Shown: piece after piece, positions 33,372 to 46,247 of the stretch
How the letters are laid out: every line of letters begins with the position of its first letter
Numbering within the stretch: the stretch's first letter is position 1
From: Malania oleifera
Taxonomy: Eukaryota; Streptophyta; Magnoliopsida; Santalales; Ximeniaceae
Direction: 5' to 3'
Length of the DNA: 64,000 bases
Assembly: GCF_029873635.1 (NCBI RefSeq)
Contig: NC_080418.1
Span: 16,391,388-16,455,387, forward strand
Notes under the pieces: model-generated
Database searches by the model: none
The model's input: the letters and a program-made list of their open reading frames with translations, nothing else
Told to the model about the DNA's origin: nothing
Position numbers and translations under genes: made by a program

Positions 33372-34090
33372 TTCATTGAATTTGTGAATCAACGGTTGAT
33401 ATGCCATTAACTTTTCGAGAAGAAGTCGGATTGATGACATTGCTTCCAGACGTTTTGTTACAATGCAGCTCAGGTTTATGTACCGAAAACAAAACTACTT
33501 TGAAATGTGGCACTTAATTTATTATTAATATAAATTAGTATAATTTTAATTACAAGTCCCGTAATATCTTAATATATTCAAATATAAATATAATATTTTG
33601 TGATTGATGGATTTCAAATCATACGTGAAAAATAGTTTATTATAAATATTTTTCATAAAAAATACCTATTACTTGTAGAAAATATTTTTTATATTTTAGG
33701 AAATTACTAAAAAAATTTAGTTTTTTTATTTTTTAATATCCGTATTAAAAAGGTTAAAAAATATGGAGTTGATTAGTTGTGCAATTTTTTTTGTTTTTGA
33801 AAATCAAAATAATTACAAAAAAAGGCTAATTTATTTTAAAATTATTCAAAAATTATACAAGTTAATATTTGAGATTATGGATTTTAAGATTTGAATTTAA
33901 ATTTATACAGATCTATAAATCAAGTCAAACATCCAAATTTAATTTATTCTTTCATATACAAAATAAAAAGTTAGAAATGTAAAAAAATAATTAAAAAAGT
34001 AATTTTTAATATTAATTTATATAATTAAAAAATAATTGACATATTTTCAAAAGTTATATGATAAAAATGAAAGTTTTCACATGCAAATAG
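33372..34090. other. AT-rich spacer upstream of H2B
   Basis: Nothing recognised beyond poly-A/T runs. It ends at the TGTAAAAACC start of the candidate LTR R. Confidence 0.7.
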
Positions 34091-34488
34091 TGTAAAAACC
34101 TCAGCAGTAGTTTGTCAAGCATTTTTTTAGCAATCGAAAAATGGCAAAAACCTCAACTCATCTTATGAGTCTTTTCCAAAGAGAAAAAGAGACACTAAAA
34201 GAGTTTATGCGCCCGATTTGAAACTTGGATCATGGGATAATAGTAACAGCTCTGACAACAATTCTTCAACCGGGTGACTTCTTAAACTCTCTAGGGAAAA
34301 AAAACCCCAACCAATATAGGGGATACACGAGCCTTCTATACATCAATCTATAAAAAGTCATAGCCACAAGAAGGAATTGGACCAATTTGAAAATGAAGAG
34401 TTTGATGGACCTAGATGAAGCAACTATGGAGGAGAAGGAAGCAACTTATAGACTCACGGCGAGTGAGCCCTAGTGGCGCAAACCCCAA

Positions 34489-35330
34489 TGGCATAAATCT
34501 CAATGACGCAAATCCCAACAGAACGGATTAACATGCCTAGACCAAAAACGGCCCATCTGATGAGCACCGCTCATGAGACCCTAAAAACTTGCTCATTTAA
34601 TGAGCACGGCTCATGAGGCAACAGATGAGTGAGCACGACTCACCAATAATGACCTATCTAATAAGCACCGCCCATGAGGCCCTAAAGACCTACCTATTTG
34701 ATGAACACAACTTATGAGGCAATGAAGAAGTGAGCATGGCTCACCAGTAATGGCCTATCTGACGAGCACCACTCATAAGGCTCTAAATACTTGCCCACTT
34801 GATGAGCACGACTCATGAGGCACAAAGGAGTGAGCACGAATCATCCGTAATGACCCATATGATAAGCACAACTTATAAGGCGTTATAGACTTGCCCACTT
34901 GATGAACACAACTCATAAAGCACAAAAAGGTGAGCACGGCTCACCCGTAATGGCACATTTGATGAGCACAGCCCATGAGGCCCTAAAGACTTGTCCACTT
35001 AATGAGCACAGCTCATGAGGCACAAAGAAGTGAGCACAACTTACCCAAAATGACTCATCTAATAAGCACAACTCATGAGAGTATGACTCATGAGGCACAA
35101 AGAAGTGAAGCCCTAAATACCTGCCCACTTAATGAGCATAACTCATAAGGTACAAAGAAGTGAGTACGGCTCTCCTACAATGGCCCATCTAATGAGCATA
35201 TTTCATGAGGCCACGAAGACTTGCCTATTTGATGAGCTCAGCTCATGAGTCAACAAAGAGGGTGGGCACCGCTTACCTGCAATGTCCCATCTAACGAGCA
35301 CTGCTCGGATAAGGTCATACTGGTCATAAT
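34489..35330 (+). repeat. Array 1 in R: TGAGC-3 bp-GCTCA inverted half-sites
   Basis: A degenerate roughly 100-bp higher unit repeats about eight times, each with two or three copies of ATGAGCACGGCTCATGAGGC or GTGAGCACGGCTCAC. The half-sites TGAGC and GCTCA face each other across 3 bp. No conserved ORF. Confidence 0.85.
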
Positions 35331-35516
35331 ACGTTTTTTAAGGCATACTTAATGGCTTGAATTAAGTCAAAAAAATGCAGAAGTAAGCTCGAAGTGAGCC
35401 CAAAAGTAAGCATATTGGCTCGGATGCTGGCTCAGATTGAGTCAAAAGGTGAACACATAGTGTAGGAACCTGAACTAAGAAAAAGAAAAGAAAAGAAACA
35501 GTTTGGTACAAAGACC

Positions 35517-35635
35517 AAACCATCAAAGGTTTAAGGAATCTCATAAAAACCATCAAAAGTTTTTTGTGGGCACGATTTGGTATGAAACCAAAGTGTTGAC
35601 AATTTCGGCAATCTTAGGAAAACCGTCAACGGTTT
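35517..35635 (+). promoter_or_regulatory. U3 inverted repeats of LTR N
   Basis: AAACCGT (35620-35626) and ACGGTTT (35629-35635) form a perfect inverted repeat with two bases between. An imperfect copy lies at 35517-35532 (AAACCAT, CA, AAGGTTT). TATA-like CTATAATTT follows at about 35651. Confidence 0.65.
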
Positions 35636-35913
35636 CCTGTGGACCAAGGGCCTATAATTTAGAATCTTATAAGTTATTTTTCATTTTGACTCTTTCTCTC
35701 TCCTAGGGTTTTCACTTTCTCTCTCTCTCTTTATCTCTCACCCTTTCCCTAAATCGAGCCTCTCACTCTCTCTCTGCATATGCTCTCCGACCCTCTCTCC
35801 CTCCTCTCGGCTTGTCGGTCCTAGCTCTTTGGCCAGGTTAAGAAGCTAGGGTTTTCCTCCGAATGTTGTAGGCAGATTTTCAGGAATAGGTAAGGGGATT
35901 AGATTATGTTAGT

Positions 35914-37965
35914 TGTTGACCCCATGGGTCATACCCTGTTTTGATTATGACAAATACTCAGGTATTTAATGGTTGTCAAGTTTGTGTGCAGGTTCCTATT
36001 GGCAAATACTCATATAATGGCATGCGGCAACCTGAAGTGAAGCCTGAAGACCTTGAAGACTATTTTCATGGTATAATTCATTTCACTATTATTGGGTCTG
36101 TAATATTTAAGTATGAACGGTCTGTAATAATCTCTGCATGTCATGCATGTAAGTTTTGTAAGCTCAAAATGATCGTAGATTGACCATAGGGACCGAATGA
36201 CTTTAGGGCACCCTTCGGTCTATCGATGCTAGGTTTTTAGGCGTACTTGAAAAGATCCTAGGTTCCTACACATTGTGCACAAAGTCCCCATAATCTCTTA
36301 CATTATCAAGGGAAAGAATTGAAATAAAATAGGGTAAGTATATGAGAGGTTGGGCGATCGAACCTCAAGCGTTCAAAACTCCTCAGGCGCCCGAACTACT
36401 AGAAAGTCAGCAATTTGACCAGACTTCGGGCGACTGAACATAAAATGACCCTATCTCCCTTAGGTGACCAAACCCTTAGAAGGTTGCTTTTCACCAACTC
36501 AGGCTGTCGAACTTTTCTATTCAAGAAGGGCTCGGGCGACCGAACTTTGTTTCGGGCACTCGAACCGCGCGGCAAATGTTTATGACTTTTGTTCAAGCAA
36601 CCAAACCTAAACTCGGGTGACCGAACTATTTAAAAATGTTTTTTTTAACTGAGTCTATTCGAGTACCCGAACCTCAGACCGGGCACCCGAACTTCTCGGG
36701 TTAAATTAATTTTTACAGGGGTTAAAATTAAGTAAACTGGGTTAATTTTCCTAATTGGTTTTAAAACAAATTTAATAATACCCATAAAGTCCTCAACAGT
36801 TATAATTTTGCCATTCTCTATATATAGGGGCTCATTTGCAAAATTAAAGTAAGATTAGTAGAAAATCATTTACAAAAATCTTCTCTATTTCAAAATCCTA
36901 TTCTTGCCCAAATACTCTCAAATTTCTATTCCCTTGATACATTTTAGTATTGTGAGAGTATATTGATTGTGCTAGTGTATATTAGGTTACTATTACTCCC
37001 ACTTGCTTGTGTGAATAAGATATTATTTTTTGGAGAGTTTAGCTTAGGTTTATCCCACAAATTTTCATATTATAAATCTTGTGTTGGGATAACCTAGTAA
37101 TTTTAGGATATTTGCATTGTTATTGCAAGTGTCTAATAGCTTTGTTTTTGGTTGTGCAAAGATTTTTCAAACAAACAAAATATTTTCAAACTAGTATTGT
37201 GCTTATTTCATTGAGGAAAATCTTCTTGAACTAGTTTGATTATCATATTCATACCTTTGGAATATTGATTTGCTACTAAAATCTATTTTGCTTAGATTCC
37301 AAGATACTGCTTGTTTTGAACACTCTTTAGCATATCACTGATTATACCATATTGAGTGTTGTTAGCACAACTATTTGCATCACTAAGCTTACATGACCTA
37401 CATTGTTGATGTGTATGTCATTGCATGTATTGGGGTACATATCTTCTTTACATGAAAACATAATCACTGTACCATTTGAATGAACATATTGTTGTATTTC
37501 TAGGCATGGCTTGAGGGGGTTTGATCTAACCCGGAAGGATCAGGTTGGAGTCAGCCCTATGAATTTGACCTAGGACCTTCTCCGCCCCGCAAGGAGAATT
37601 TGTAAAGGTTGAGGTCAGCCCTGTGCTAATTGACTTAGTTGTATTAGATGTCGATCCACCCGTTAAGTGAGCCATTAGTGAAATCTTCGGGCTTGCGAGC
37701 TAGAGGCAGGGACGTAGGCACAGTTGGCCGAACCCCGATAACATATCGTGTGTCCATTTATATTTCCGCACTTTATATTTACCGCACGTGTATGTTATTG
37801 TGTGAATGATGTGCATAATTTAAATTCCACATATTATACTTATCGACGCATTTGAGTAGACTGACTCTAGGTTGTGAATATACTGTTGTTGAACTAGTTG
37901 AACCTAGGGGAGAAAGTTTTAATACCCAATTCATCCCCCTTCTTGGGAATACACCAAATCTAACA
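35914..37965 (+). mobile_element. Solo Copia LTR K (SIRE-type) inside LTR N
   Basis: TGTTGACCCC to ATCTAACA, 2052 bp, no interior. It carries a CGGGCGACCGAAC array (36347-36700), a weak MSA-like CTCAACAGTTA (36792-36802) and TATATATAGG (36819-36828). The flanks do not give a clean duplication: GTTAG/GTTAT match 4 of 5 if the start is moved one base. Confidence 0.88.
36347..36700 (+). promoter_or_regulatory. U3 array of CGGGCGACCGAAC motifs, LTR K
   Basis: About ten spaced copies, the same motif family as LTR G and L, placed about 120 bp upstream of TATA. Confidence 0.75.
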
Positions 37966-38339
37966 GTTATTTTTTAAATGTCAACCGATTAAACTGAAGT
38001 TTATGGATACAGAAATACTATATATAATTTTCTGAATGAATCAAGCATATGAAAATGAAAATTTTGGTTTTTATATACGTATTTGGGAAAAACTAAAGTG
38101 AGTAGGATAATCATCTCCTTTTTCATGTAAAACATATATTTAGAGTTAAAGTAAACCCTAGAGATGATTATACCCTTATTTTCAGCAAAATATATTTTCT
38201 TCGGGTAGTTTATTATATTATGATATATCACTCAAATCGTGTGGCCTGAGAATGATTATTATTGCATAATTAAACCTATTGGTTTTTACAGTATGATATG
38301 GTAAAAGTTATGGTTTTATACTGATCTCAGAAAATGTTG

Positions 38340-38505
38340 AGAATAATGTGGATTTATGAAATGAGGGTTTGATACTGAGTTATGAAATAACGATTTGATA
38401 CCGAGTTATGATATGACAATTTTATACCGAGTTATAATATGACGGTTTTATACCAATTTGTGAAATGATGATTTGAAATGACAGTTTGATACCGTGTTGA
38501 GATAC
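38340..38505 (+). repeat. Minisatellite in LTR N
   Basis: Five or six imperfect copies of a 28-30-bp unit (GATACCGAGTTATGATATGA). Confidence 0.75.
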
Positions 38506-41149
38506 ATGAGATTATGTTATTGTTTTTATTATGTAAATTGTATTATATGATTTAAGAACCACGAGGGACTTGATGTAAATGAAGTTCGGTACCATAGTTA
38601 GTGAAATTGTTAGTGTAGCCACATTGTTGTGGAAGTGTAGGCCATAGATAGTCGATTTGGCCTAAGAATAGTAGGGTACCCTCTTGGGTCCGAACTAGGA
38701 TGCGGTAGGCAAATCGTACTTTAGACAGGATATTTTTGACTTAGCTTGGTGGCAGGCTAGTTAAGGCTAAGTTCAGTTTTTGGACCGCTCAACCCAATCA
38801 TGGGGGTTATACATGATGTTAGCCCAACAAGGTTGGTTTTTCTACGCATATATGTGAATATGTGTAAAATGGGTTATATTGAGCCAAAACTATGTTATGA
38901 AGGAAATTATGTATTATCACGACCCAAAAAATTCTGCTGTATTTTTTTTTTTTCCACATTAAACTCTAATACCATGCTATAATATCCCGAACCCCAAGTG
39001 GATACCGGCCTGACCTATCCATATTTCAAATAAAACATGCAGTGGAAACTTATATATAAATTTTGAATACAATACTAGAGTTCTAGAACTACTATATCAT
39101 ATATACACATATGTCCCCAAAACCAGGATAATACTACAGCCAAAAGTACTACCAAACATATCCATATACATATACACACTAGTGTCTCACCGGCACTATC
39201 TTCAAACCCTACTAACTAATCTTGCCTGAAGCTTTCTAAAATCGGTTCCCTAGATCTCCTTAAATGTTAAAATATTATAGGGGTGAGACACCTCTCGGTA
39301 AGATGGGATAGATTATTGTAGGTGTGTGGCAACATGAGTTCTAGTGTAGCATAACTTATAACCTTTAAATAATTAATTGGTAAATCATGTAAATATGTAC
39401 TCATATATATACTTATATATTTAGCAACATACTTGCTTTTCTTCATAAACATTTTTTATCATTCCTCTGTGTAAGTAAATTGTTTAATATATCTATACAT
39501 ACATAAAACTTTTCCTGGGACCTTCATAAATCTCGTCAAGTAATAACCTCACATAACGGGGTTGTGCGGCCTGTAGGCTGGACTTAGCAGTGACTGGCCT
39601 ACCTTGCTAAGTCAAACATAAAGTCTATAAGTACGATTGCCCATCCAACCTGGTCCGAACCCATCCTGCTCTTTGCAACACTTTGCGGGCCGGACCTAGG
39701 GGGTATCTTGCTCTCCACAACACTTCACGGGCTAATTGACTATCCAATACCAACACTCTATCTAAGAAGTGTGGTTGCACTAACTAATCTGTACACCCAG
39801 CTTGGTCCGAACCCATCCTGCTCTCCGCAACACTTCTCGGGCTAAACACAGGGGGGTATCCCGCTCTCCACAACACTTCTCGGATCTTACTAGCTAGCTA
39901 CGGTACTGTGCTCAAACATATCTAGTCCATCAAGGTTCTGATATCATATAGTATATTTCATATATTATAACTGTAACATATCTTATTTTTCATATTTCTA
40001 CATAAAATTGGTCATATCATAATTTTTGTATAAAAACTATCATATCATAATTGATTACGACATAAGCCGGCTGAACTGTCACGGCACTGGGCTGACTAAG
40101 CTGTCAGGGCATAAAGCCGGCTAATCTGTCACAGCGTTAAGCCGACTAATTTGTCACGGTGCTGGGCCGGCTAAACTGATCACAGTGCTAGTGTAATGAC
40201 TTGAAATTTTCATCCATTTTTTTATATTAATATAATTCCTAATACCTTACATGAGCATAGCTATCATCATTACGACCTTGAGCGAGACCGTGGTAACTTG
40301 TGCATTTCATATAACACCTAAGCAGCAAAAGTACATACATATCCAACGTATTCCAAGATACAATACCAGAGTACTATATACCAAGTTGTACCCATACACA
40401 CTTATACATAACACTTCCCAAAAGTCACAAAAATATTGTGGGTTCCACAGACCAGCCTAAAACTCACCCCAAAAACTATGCCAACTCAACACCATCTCTA
40501 CCTCTGAGCCAGCCCTGCTCGCCTTTCTGGATTACCTGAAATGTTTAATAATGTTGGGGTGAGACACCTCTCAATAAGGAGAAACATGTTATTAACAGTG
40601 TGTGGCATATGAGTTAGTTGACAATATATCATTTAATTAATACTGTATATAATATATATCAAGAAACATCTGTATAATAACACATGCTTATGTCATTTAG
40701 AATATGAGAATTTCTGAGTTATCTATTCGAAAGTACTTCTATCTATAATAAATAATCTTCACTTTCTATGTACTATACATATACATAAATCTGTAAAACT
40801 TCCCCTCGAATGGCTATATGTCATGACTTACCCCCTCATGACTGGGTTGTGTGGCTCGTAGGCGGGGCTAAACACTGGTTGGCCTTCCAGTGTTAGCCTA
40901 ACCATATGCATATATGTACGCCTTTATCACGAAAGGCCCGCTCCACCCTGTCCAGACACCAGGGAGCTCACAACTCCACCTGAGGGCACAATCGGTTGTA
41001 TCATACTCTATCTAAGACATATGGTTGCACTGTCTATACTGTATAGCAACAGTACCGTGCTCTGTAAACTGCTATGTTCCATCGGGGTTTGATACTGTAT
41101 ATTAATATTTCTATATAAATCTAACTGTTTTACCATGATTCTATATTTC

Positions 41150-41560
41150 TGTAATAACCGTGATTTTGTATCAATTGTATAGTAATGACGCTGTAATGAC
41201 TATATATCTGTATATTCTGTAACTCTGTAATTCTGTATGTTATGACTCTATGCTCTATATAATCTGTATTTCTGTATGTCATGGTTTTATATTCTATATA
41301 ATCATGGTACTGTATAATTACTATATAATCATGGTTTTATAAAAATACTATATGATCATATTTTGTAATTCGCTGTATAATCATGATCTGAAACATAACG
41401 TATTAAATCATGTAACTGTAAATTTGTAAAACTTGATATGGTCATAGCCCTATAAATAAAACTGTATAAGTTGTATCTCATAACTCTGTAAAAACTATAT
41501 AATCATGTTTCTGTAAATTTGTATAAATATTCTATATTATTCCAGTATTTCTTATGCCAC
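41150..41560 (-). repeat. Low-complexity tandem repeat in LTR P
   Basis: Many irregular copies of TGTATAATCATGGTTTTATA and TCTGTAATTCTGTATG. Confidence 0.7.
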
Positions 41561-42196
41561 ACAATTAAATAAAACTTTATAAATATATTCTGTAAAACTG
41601 TATAATTTTGATGCTCTGATCGAGTACTATGTTATACTGGTAAAATGTCTAATAAAGTTGGCATAACATGTATTCCCCTTACCTGACTATCTAGCTCTAG
41701 ATACTATTTTATAATCTCACGCATGCGGTGTTCATAATTTTCAACACCTTGAAATAACACCCATATAATTCCTAGTCACACAACTGAATTTACTATAATA
41801 ATTATCACATTCATATTTTCCCCAATTCCACATATTCAGAATTTCTAAACTATAATTTACCTAGGCTCCTGGAAAGATTCCCGTTGGGGTCCTCAACGCT
41901 TACCTGCAGGGTCCTAAAAACACCATAATCCTAAAAATACAACACCCCAATGTTACCTCACAAAACTCCAATATATCCTCATACAATACAAAATCTAGAC
42001 TTAGATAAACCTGGTAATACTAAAAATACCCAAATAATCTACTTACCATGATTTTGGGATGGTACCCAAGTTGGCCTAACCAACGATCTACTCTAGTAGA
42101 CTTGAAGAGAATCTTCCCAGGAGTAATGTGGCGGCTTCTGGTCGTTGAACCGGCAAAGAACGAAGTCGAAATCGTAGAGAGAAGGAGACAAGAACG

Positions 42197-42228
<32 letters not shown>

Positions 42229-42289
42229 CCTGGCATGCAATCCTCGCAAAAATGTGATTTTTGGCGTTATATAAAGTGCTTGTCCATGT

Positions 42290-42475
42290 GGCCTTGTCGA
42301 AGAGCCACGTTATCTCGTCAACGGGTCCAAGAAGGGGGTTCGTCAATGAACACCTAACACTCATCGACGAGTTTCAAACCCTGAAATCAGCCCTCTCGGT
42401 AAGTTCTCATCGACGAGACACGCGTCCACGTTGACGAGCCTAAGAAGAGCATTCGTCAACGAGACCCTGCTGAGT
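42290..42475 (-). promoter_or_regulatory. U3 TCGTCGACGA palindrome array, LTR P
   Basis: About seven diverged copies (CTCATCGACGAG, TTCGTCAATGAA, CACGTTGACGAG and others) upstream of TATA on the minus strand. Confidence 0.75.
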
Positions 42476-43497
42476 CTCCTTTGAAATTTCCTTTTTCTCT
42501 TTTTATTTTATTATTAAATTTCTATAATTATCCGGGTTACTACAACTAGGCTAGCTAAACTGCACGACACTAGGCCGGCTAAGCTAATCATATCATAATT
42601 TTCGTAATATTTTTAACATTTTATGAAAAATCATTATCAAACCACACATGTTTCGTTTAATCACGAAAATAATCTAACATGCTTATCTATTCCATAAAAT
42701 ATTCATACTCAGGCCACACAGTTTGGGTATTATTCTAAAATATACTATCTGCTTGAAAAAAATATGTTTCGCTGAAAAATAGTATTAAATCTTCTTCTAG
42801 GGTTTACTCAACTCAATATGCTTGTTTTCCCAAAAATATACGTTAGTTCATGAATGCCATTTATAAATGCCTGAATTCCCAAAAAAATCATAGATATAAT
42901 TTATGTAAACAAATACTACATTAAAATTGGTAAATTTTCTAAAAATACCTGACATAATCTATCATCTTACCTAATTCCTAGAGAAATGCCTGCATGGATC
43001 CTAAAGCAGTGCCTGTGGTGTTCGCACAAATCCATGTATTCACATACCCTAATTTAATCAGCTCAATCTCGGGATAATTACTATCCTAACATCCCTAGGC
43101 TCACACGCTCTTGTTAACTAATTAAATTTTAAAGAAAACGCATGTATGATCCACTTCCCATATATAAATTTAATTTATAACATATAATCCCCGCAATTTA
43201 ATCTAATTCCAAAATATCCCCAAGCCCAAGCATATATTTAAATCACATAAATATAATTAAATTCATATATGCAGATTTAATTGAGAATATTTAAAAATAT
43301 GCCTAATATAACCTATTCTCCTTACCTTATCCCAGGAGTGGTGCCTACAATGCCCAAATGATGAATCCACTCTGGTTAAAATGTTGGTGGTTGAATTTGA
43401 AATCTAGGGATATTTTCCGTTCTTCAATTGGCGTCGATTTCGCCGAGAAATCGAGGAGAGAGAAAGTGAGTTGAAAATTTAATCAATCCGATTGTTA

Positions 43498-43546
<49 letters not shown>

Positions 43547-44063
43547 TTATTATATTATATTATATTAATATAATATTCTATTATAAGGTTTAATTAAAAA
43601 TTATTTTTTTATTTTGGAGTCACTACATGTATTTTCAATGATATAGGTGTGAGTACAATTTTCAAATTCCATTTCACTTACAGTTAAATAAATGGATGTA
43701 TTTTGTTCACACTAAAACTTATGTTAGCCAGACACTAATGATAATCTAATTCGTCTTAATGAGAAGTGTATCACCCCAATTTCCATCTCATATTTTAGGA
43801 CCTACAAGGAATTGAGTTTAGCGAGCTACGAGGTTGGGATTAGATTATATAGTTATTATAAGTGCTTGCGAGACACTGGGTTTGTCATGTTTTTGTCTAT
43901 TTTGGGATGAAATATTAAGATTTGGAGGTACATGTGTACTATCATGGGTTTTTGAACTCAGGTAAAGTATTGAGGTTTAATTATCTTCCGTTGCATGTTT
44001 TAAATTGAGTTGTGGACAGGGATACCCGGGACCCCCTTTCGGGTTCAGATCGCTATAATTATG

Positions 44064-44068
44064 GTATC

Positions 44069-44116
<48 letters not shown>
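44064..44116. repeat. (AT)n microsatellite at the end of LTR N
   Basis: About 22 uninterrupted AT units. Confidence 0.95.
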
Positions 44117-44123
<7 letters not shown>

Positions 44124-44186
44124 GATTATTTATTAACGAAAATGTAGCACTCCAGGCCCCTTTCGGGTTCGGGGCACTACACATAG

Positions 44187-44890
44187 GCTCAAATTGAGCT
44201 GAATGGTGGAGAGCTCGCTTGGATTGAGTTGAGTAGTAAAGAGATCAGCTTGGGTTGAGTCGATTACTATAGACTCCGACTCATATTGAGCCAAAATATG
44301 AAATATACTAGCTCGGATTGAGTTTAGCAGTATATAGATCGTCTAGGATTAAGTCGATTGCAGTAGAAACCAGCTTAGATTAAGTAAAAAGGTGAACACA
44401 TAGGCTCATATTGAGTTGAAAGATGTGATTGAGGTGAATAGTGAGCATGTTTGCTCATATCAAGCCGAATAATGAGAAAGTTAGCTCGAACTAGGCTAAA
44501 CAGCATGAATATCGACTCAGATTGGGTTAAGTTATACAATAATCAACTCGGATCAAGGTGAATGTTCACTTACCCGATTGGATTGAGCTGGATAGCAAAA
44601 TGCTTAACTCAAAAATAGCCATTGGTTTGTATTCAATCGAAGGATATAGCGGCTGGCTCAGATTGAGCTAGATGGCATAGCATCCGACTCGGTTTAAGTT
44701 TAATAGTTAAACCACCGGTTTGGGCAATTCCAAATTAACTTGGTTTCAGCTTAGAAAACGTTGGATTGTTATTGAATCAACTTAGTTGAGCCGAAGTGAC
44801 CCCTTCATTGGCTCGGATAAGGCCGATAGGGGGTAGGGCTAGGAAGTCCTATAGCTGGCTCCAGTTAAGCTAAATCACTCGGGGTCTAAT
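44187..44890 (+). repeat. Array 2 in R: GCTCA-3 bp-TGAGC half-sites
   Basis: About fifteen irregular copies of GGCTCGGATTGAGTCGAGTAG, often with intact GCTCA and TGAGC (44188-44200 and near 44656). The half-sites are those of array 1 but in the opposite order. The first copies lie left of N (35380-35435). Confidence 0.8.
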
Positions 44891-45124
44891 TCGAATTAAA
44901 ACTCTTAAATAAAAGAAATTTATTTCAAATATTCGATAGTGTAGGGGCAACATATACACCCAAAATTGATAAGTATGCTGATATGGTTAAATAGTTATAA
45001 GACCACCATTTGATGTCTCACATAACCGCCCTTAGGTTAACTATAATCCCCGATACAGTTAAAAGAGCCATTATTGATATCTTGCATAATCGCCCTTAAA
45101 TTGCCCATAACTCCCCTAAGCATA

Positions 45125-45226
45125 ATGACACACTTATAAAGGCCAAACTAAAGGAGGGTCTATCTCTACCATTATATGACACACTTATAAAGGCCAAACT
45201 AAAGGAGGGTCTATCTCTACCATTAT
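45125..45226 (+). repeat. 51-bp perfect tandem duplication upstream of the R promoter
   Basis: The 51-bp unit beginning ATGACACACTTATAAAGGCC is present twice without a mismatch (45125-45175, 45176-45226). Each copy includes TTATAAAGG, and the array runs straight into TATAAAAAGG. Confidence 0.95.
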
Positions 45227-45437
45227 AAAAAGGGGATCCCAATAGGAGGTAAACATCTCATTCTCACTCACTCTTCACTTACTCTTACAATCTGAACCTC
45301 ACATTCCCTAACTTAGACATTGAAGCGATCTCCCGAAGTACACTATGGGTCCTCCAAATCATTCTTGTTTGCTTATTTTTAGGTGGTCGCGGTCAAAGGG
45401 CTGTTTAATAAAAGCTATACGATTCTTGGCAGCAACA

Positions 45438-46247
45438 ATTAATTATTTTCGATTTCTATTTTATAATTACAAAAATATCATATTATTTTATATTTTTTCC
45501 AAATTAATATAAAAAATCTCAAAAACATATTTTAAATATTTTCTAGATTTTTAATTCTCAATTTGCATATGGGTGCATGAAATTCAAATTTTAATTTTTG
45601 TTTGTGTGGATAATATATTGAATTTCTTTCAAAGTCACATATCTAAATTCAAACCCTAAAATTCACGATCCCAATCTATTACTTTATATAATTTTTGAAA
45701 AATTAAAAAAAATCTCTTCTTTTTTCCGTAATTATTTCAAAATCTATAAATAAATTTTAAAAAAATAGTTTGCACATTTAAACAAACTATTTCTTTTCAA
45801 TATTTTTATACAAACCTTGAAAAATTATAAATAAGTTAAAATTTTATAATAAGTAAAAAATATTTTTTTGTAACTAAACCTAAAGTTTTGCAAAAACACA
45901 TTGTTATTTTTTGCCCAAAATAAATGTATATTAAACGAATAAGTAATGGTAGTGGCGGAAGGTAATATTGCTTACTACTTCCACTTATATTTGATTAAAT
46001 GATAATGATTGCATTTCATGGATAAATTGTGGTAAATGATAGGCTAGCTAGTTAAACAAGAATACTTTAACTAGTATCGCACGGTCCTTTCACAAAGGTG
46101 TGAAATAGTTGGTCAGTGACACATCACTACTTATGTTTAGTATGTTATGTATGTTCATTAGTGGTCGACCCACAAATCTTATTCAGTGGGAGCAATGTTA
46201 AACTCTTGCACAAAAGCAAAAATATGTGTGTGTGTGTGTGTACAAGA
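45438..46247. other. AT-rich spacer with a truncated repeat copy
   Basis: No genes. About 45930-46126 is related to the right half of the insertion at 60253-60773 and ends in the same hairpins and TGACA. A (GT)n run lies at 46225-46242. Confidence 0.65.

Larger units (their letters stand above)
40192..42544 (-). mobile_element. Solo LTR P (Ty3), minus strand, inside LTR O
   Basis: Plus-strand limits TGTAATGACTTG and GGTTACTACA, duplications GCTAG (40187-40191) and ACTAG (42545-42549), one mismatch; 2353 bp. On the minus strand: TCGTCGACGA array (42290-42475), TATATAA (about 42267-42275), GA/CT leader (42204-42227), donor ATG/GTAAGT (about 42045-42052), a CTGTATAATCATG repeat (41150-41560), GGTACTGTTGC (41051), the conserved box (40556-40579) and CATTTCAGG acceptor (about 40536-40544). 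Confidence 0.93.
38915..43627 (-). mobile_element. Solo LTR O (Ty3), minus strand, inside LTR N, host of P
   Basis: The plus-strand limits are TATCACGACCC (the usual TG end mutated to TA) and GTCACTACA, between perfect duplications TGTAT (38910-38914 and 43628-43632). Net length is about 2.36 kb without P. On the minus strand it has a donor-like AAG/GTAAGG (about 43321-43328), a CGGCTAAGCTGTCACGGCAC-type array (40058-40191, 42550-42590), GGTACTGTGCTC (39903), the conserved box (39280-39302) and TTTAAGG acceptor-like sequence. Confidence 0.92.
35461..44181 (+). mobile_element. Solo LTR N (Ty3), host of K and O
   Basis: TGTAGGAACCTG to GGGGCACTACA between perfect duplications CATAG (35456-35460 and 44182-44186). 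Net length is about 1.95 kb without K and O. It holds inverted repeats of AAACC...GGTTT type (35517-35635), a CT leader (35694-35806), donor-like AG/GTAAGG at about 35890, a GATTTGATACCGAGTTATGA repeat (38340-38505), GGTACCATAG (38589), the TTAATGAGAAGTG box (43755-43777) and TATTTTAGG acceptor-like sequence (about 43790-43799). Confidence 0.93.
34091..45437 (+). mobile_element. Candidate solo LTR R, split by LTR N
   Basis: TGTAAAAACCTC (34091) and GGCAGCAACA (ending 45437) could be LTR ends. After removing N about 2.6 kb remains. It holds two arrays of GCTCA/TGAGC half-sites, a TATAAAAAGG core promoter (about 45222-45231), a leader rich in CTCACTC, and AATAAAAG near the end (45406). These fit a large Ty3 (Tat/Athila-like) LTR. 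Against it, I find no matching duplication (AATAG left, ATTAA right) and no coding region, so the outer limits are uncertain. Confidence 0.5.

Noticed and set aside
32767..33376. Open frames of 135 and 144 codons overlapping H2B on the other strand or in another frame
   Set aside because: They are shadows of the GC-rich, codon-biased H2B sequence; the Leu/Arg/Gly-rich products resemble no family.
34489..35330. CRISPR-like spaced repeats
   Set aside because: Units diverge gradually, spacers are repeated too, and the context is a plant LTR; the same holds for the TCGTCGACGA and GGTCGACCGA arrays.
35914..37970. Perfect target duplication for Copia LTR K
   Set aside because: The five bases beside the LTR ends (TTAGT and GTTAT) do not match; only a one-base shift gives 4 of 5, so it is reported as uncertain.
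34086..45442. Target duplication around candidate LTR R
   Set aside because: AATAG and ATTAA do not match, so the limits of R stay provisional.
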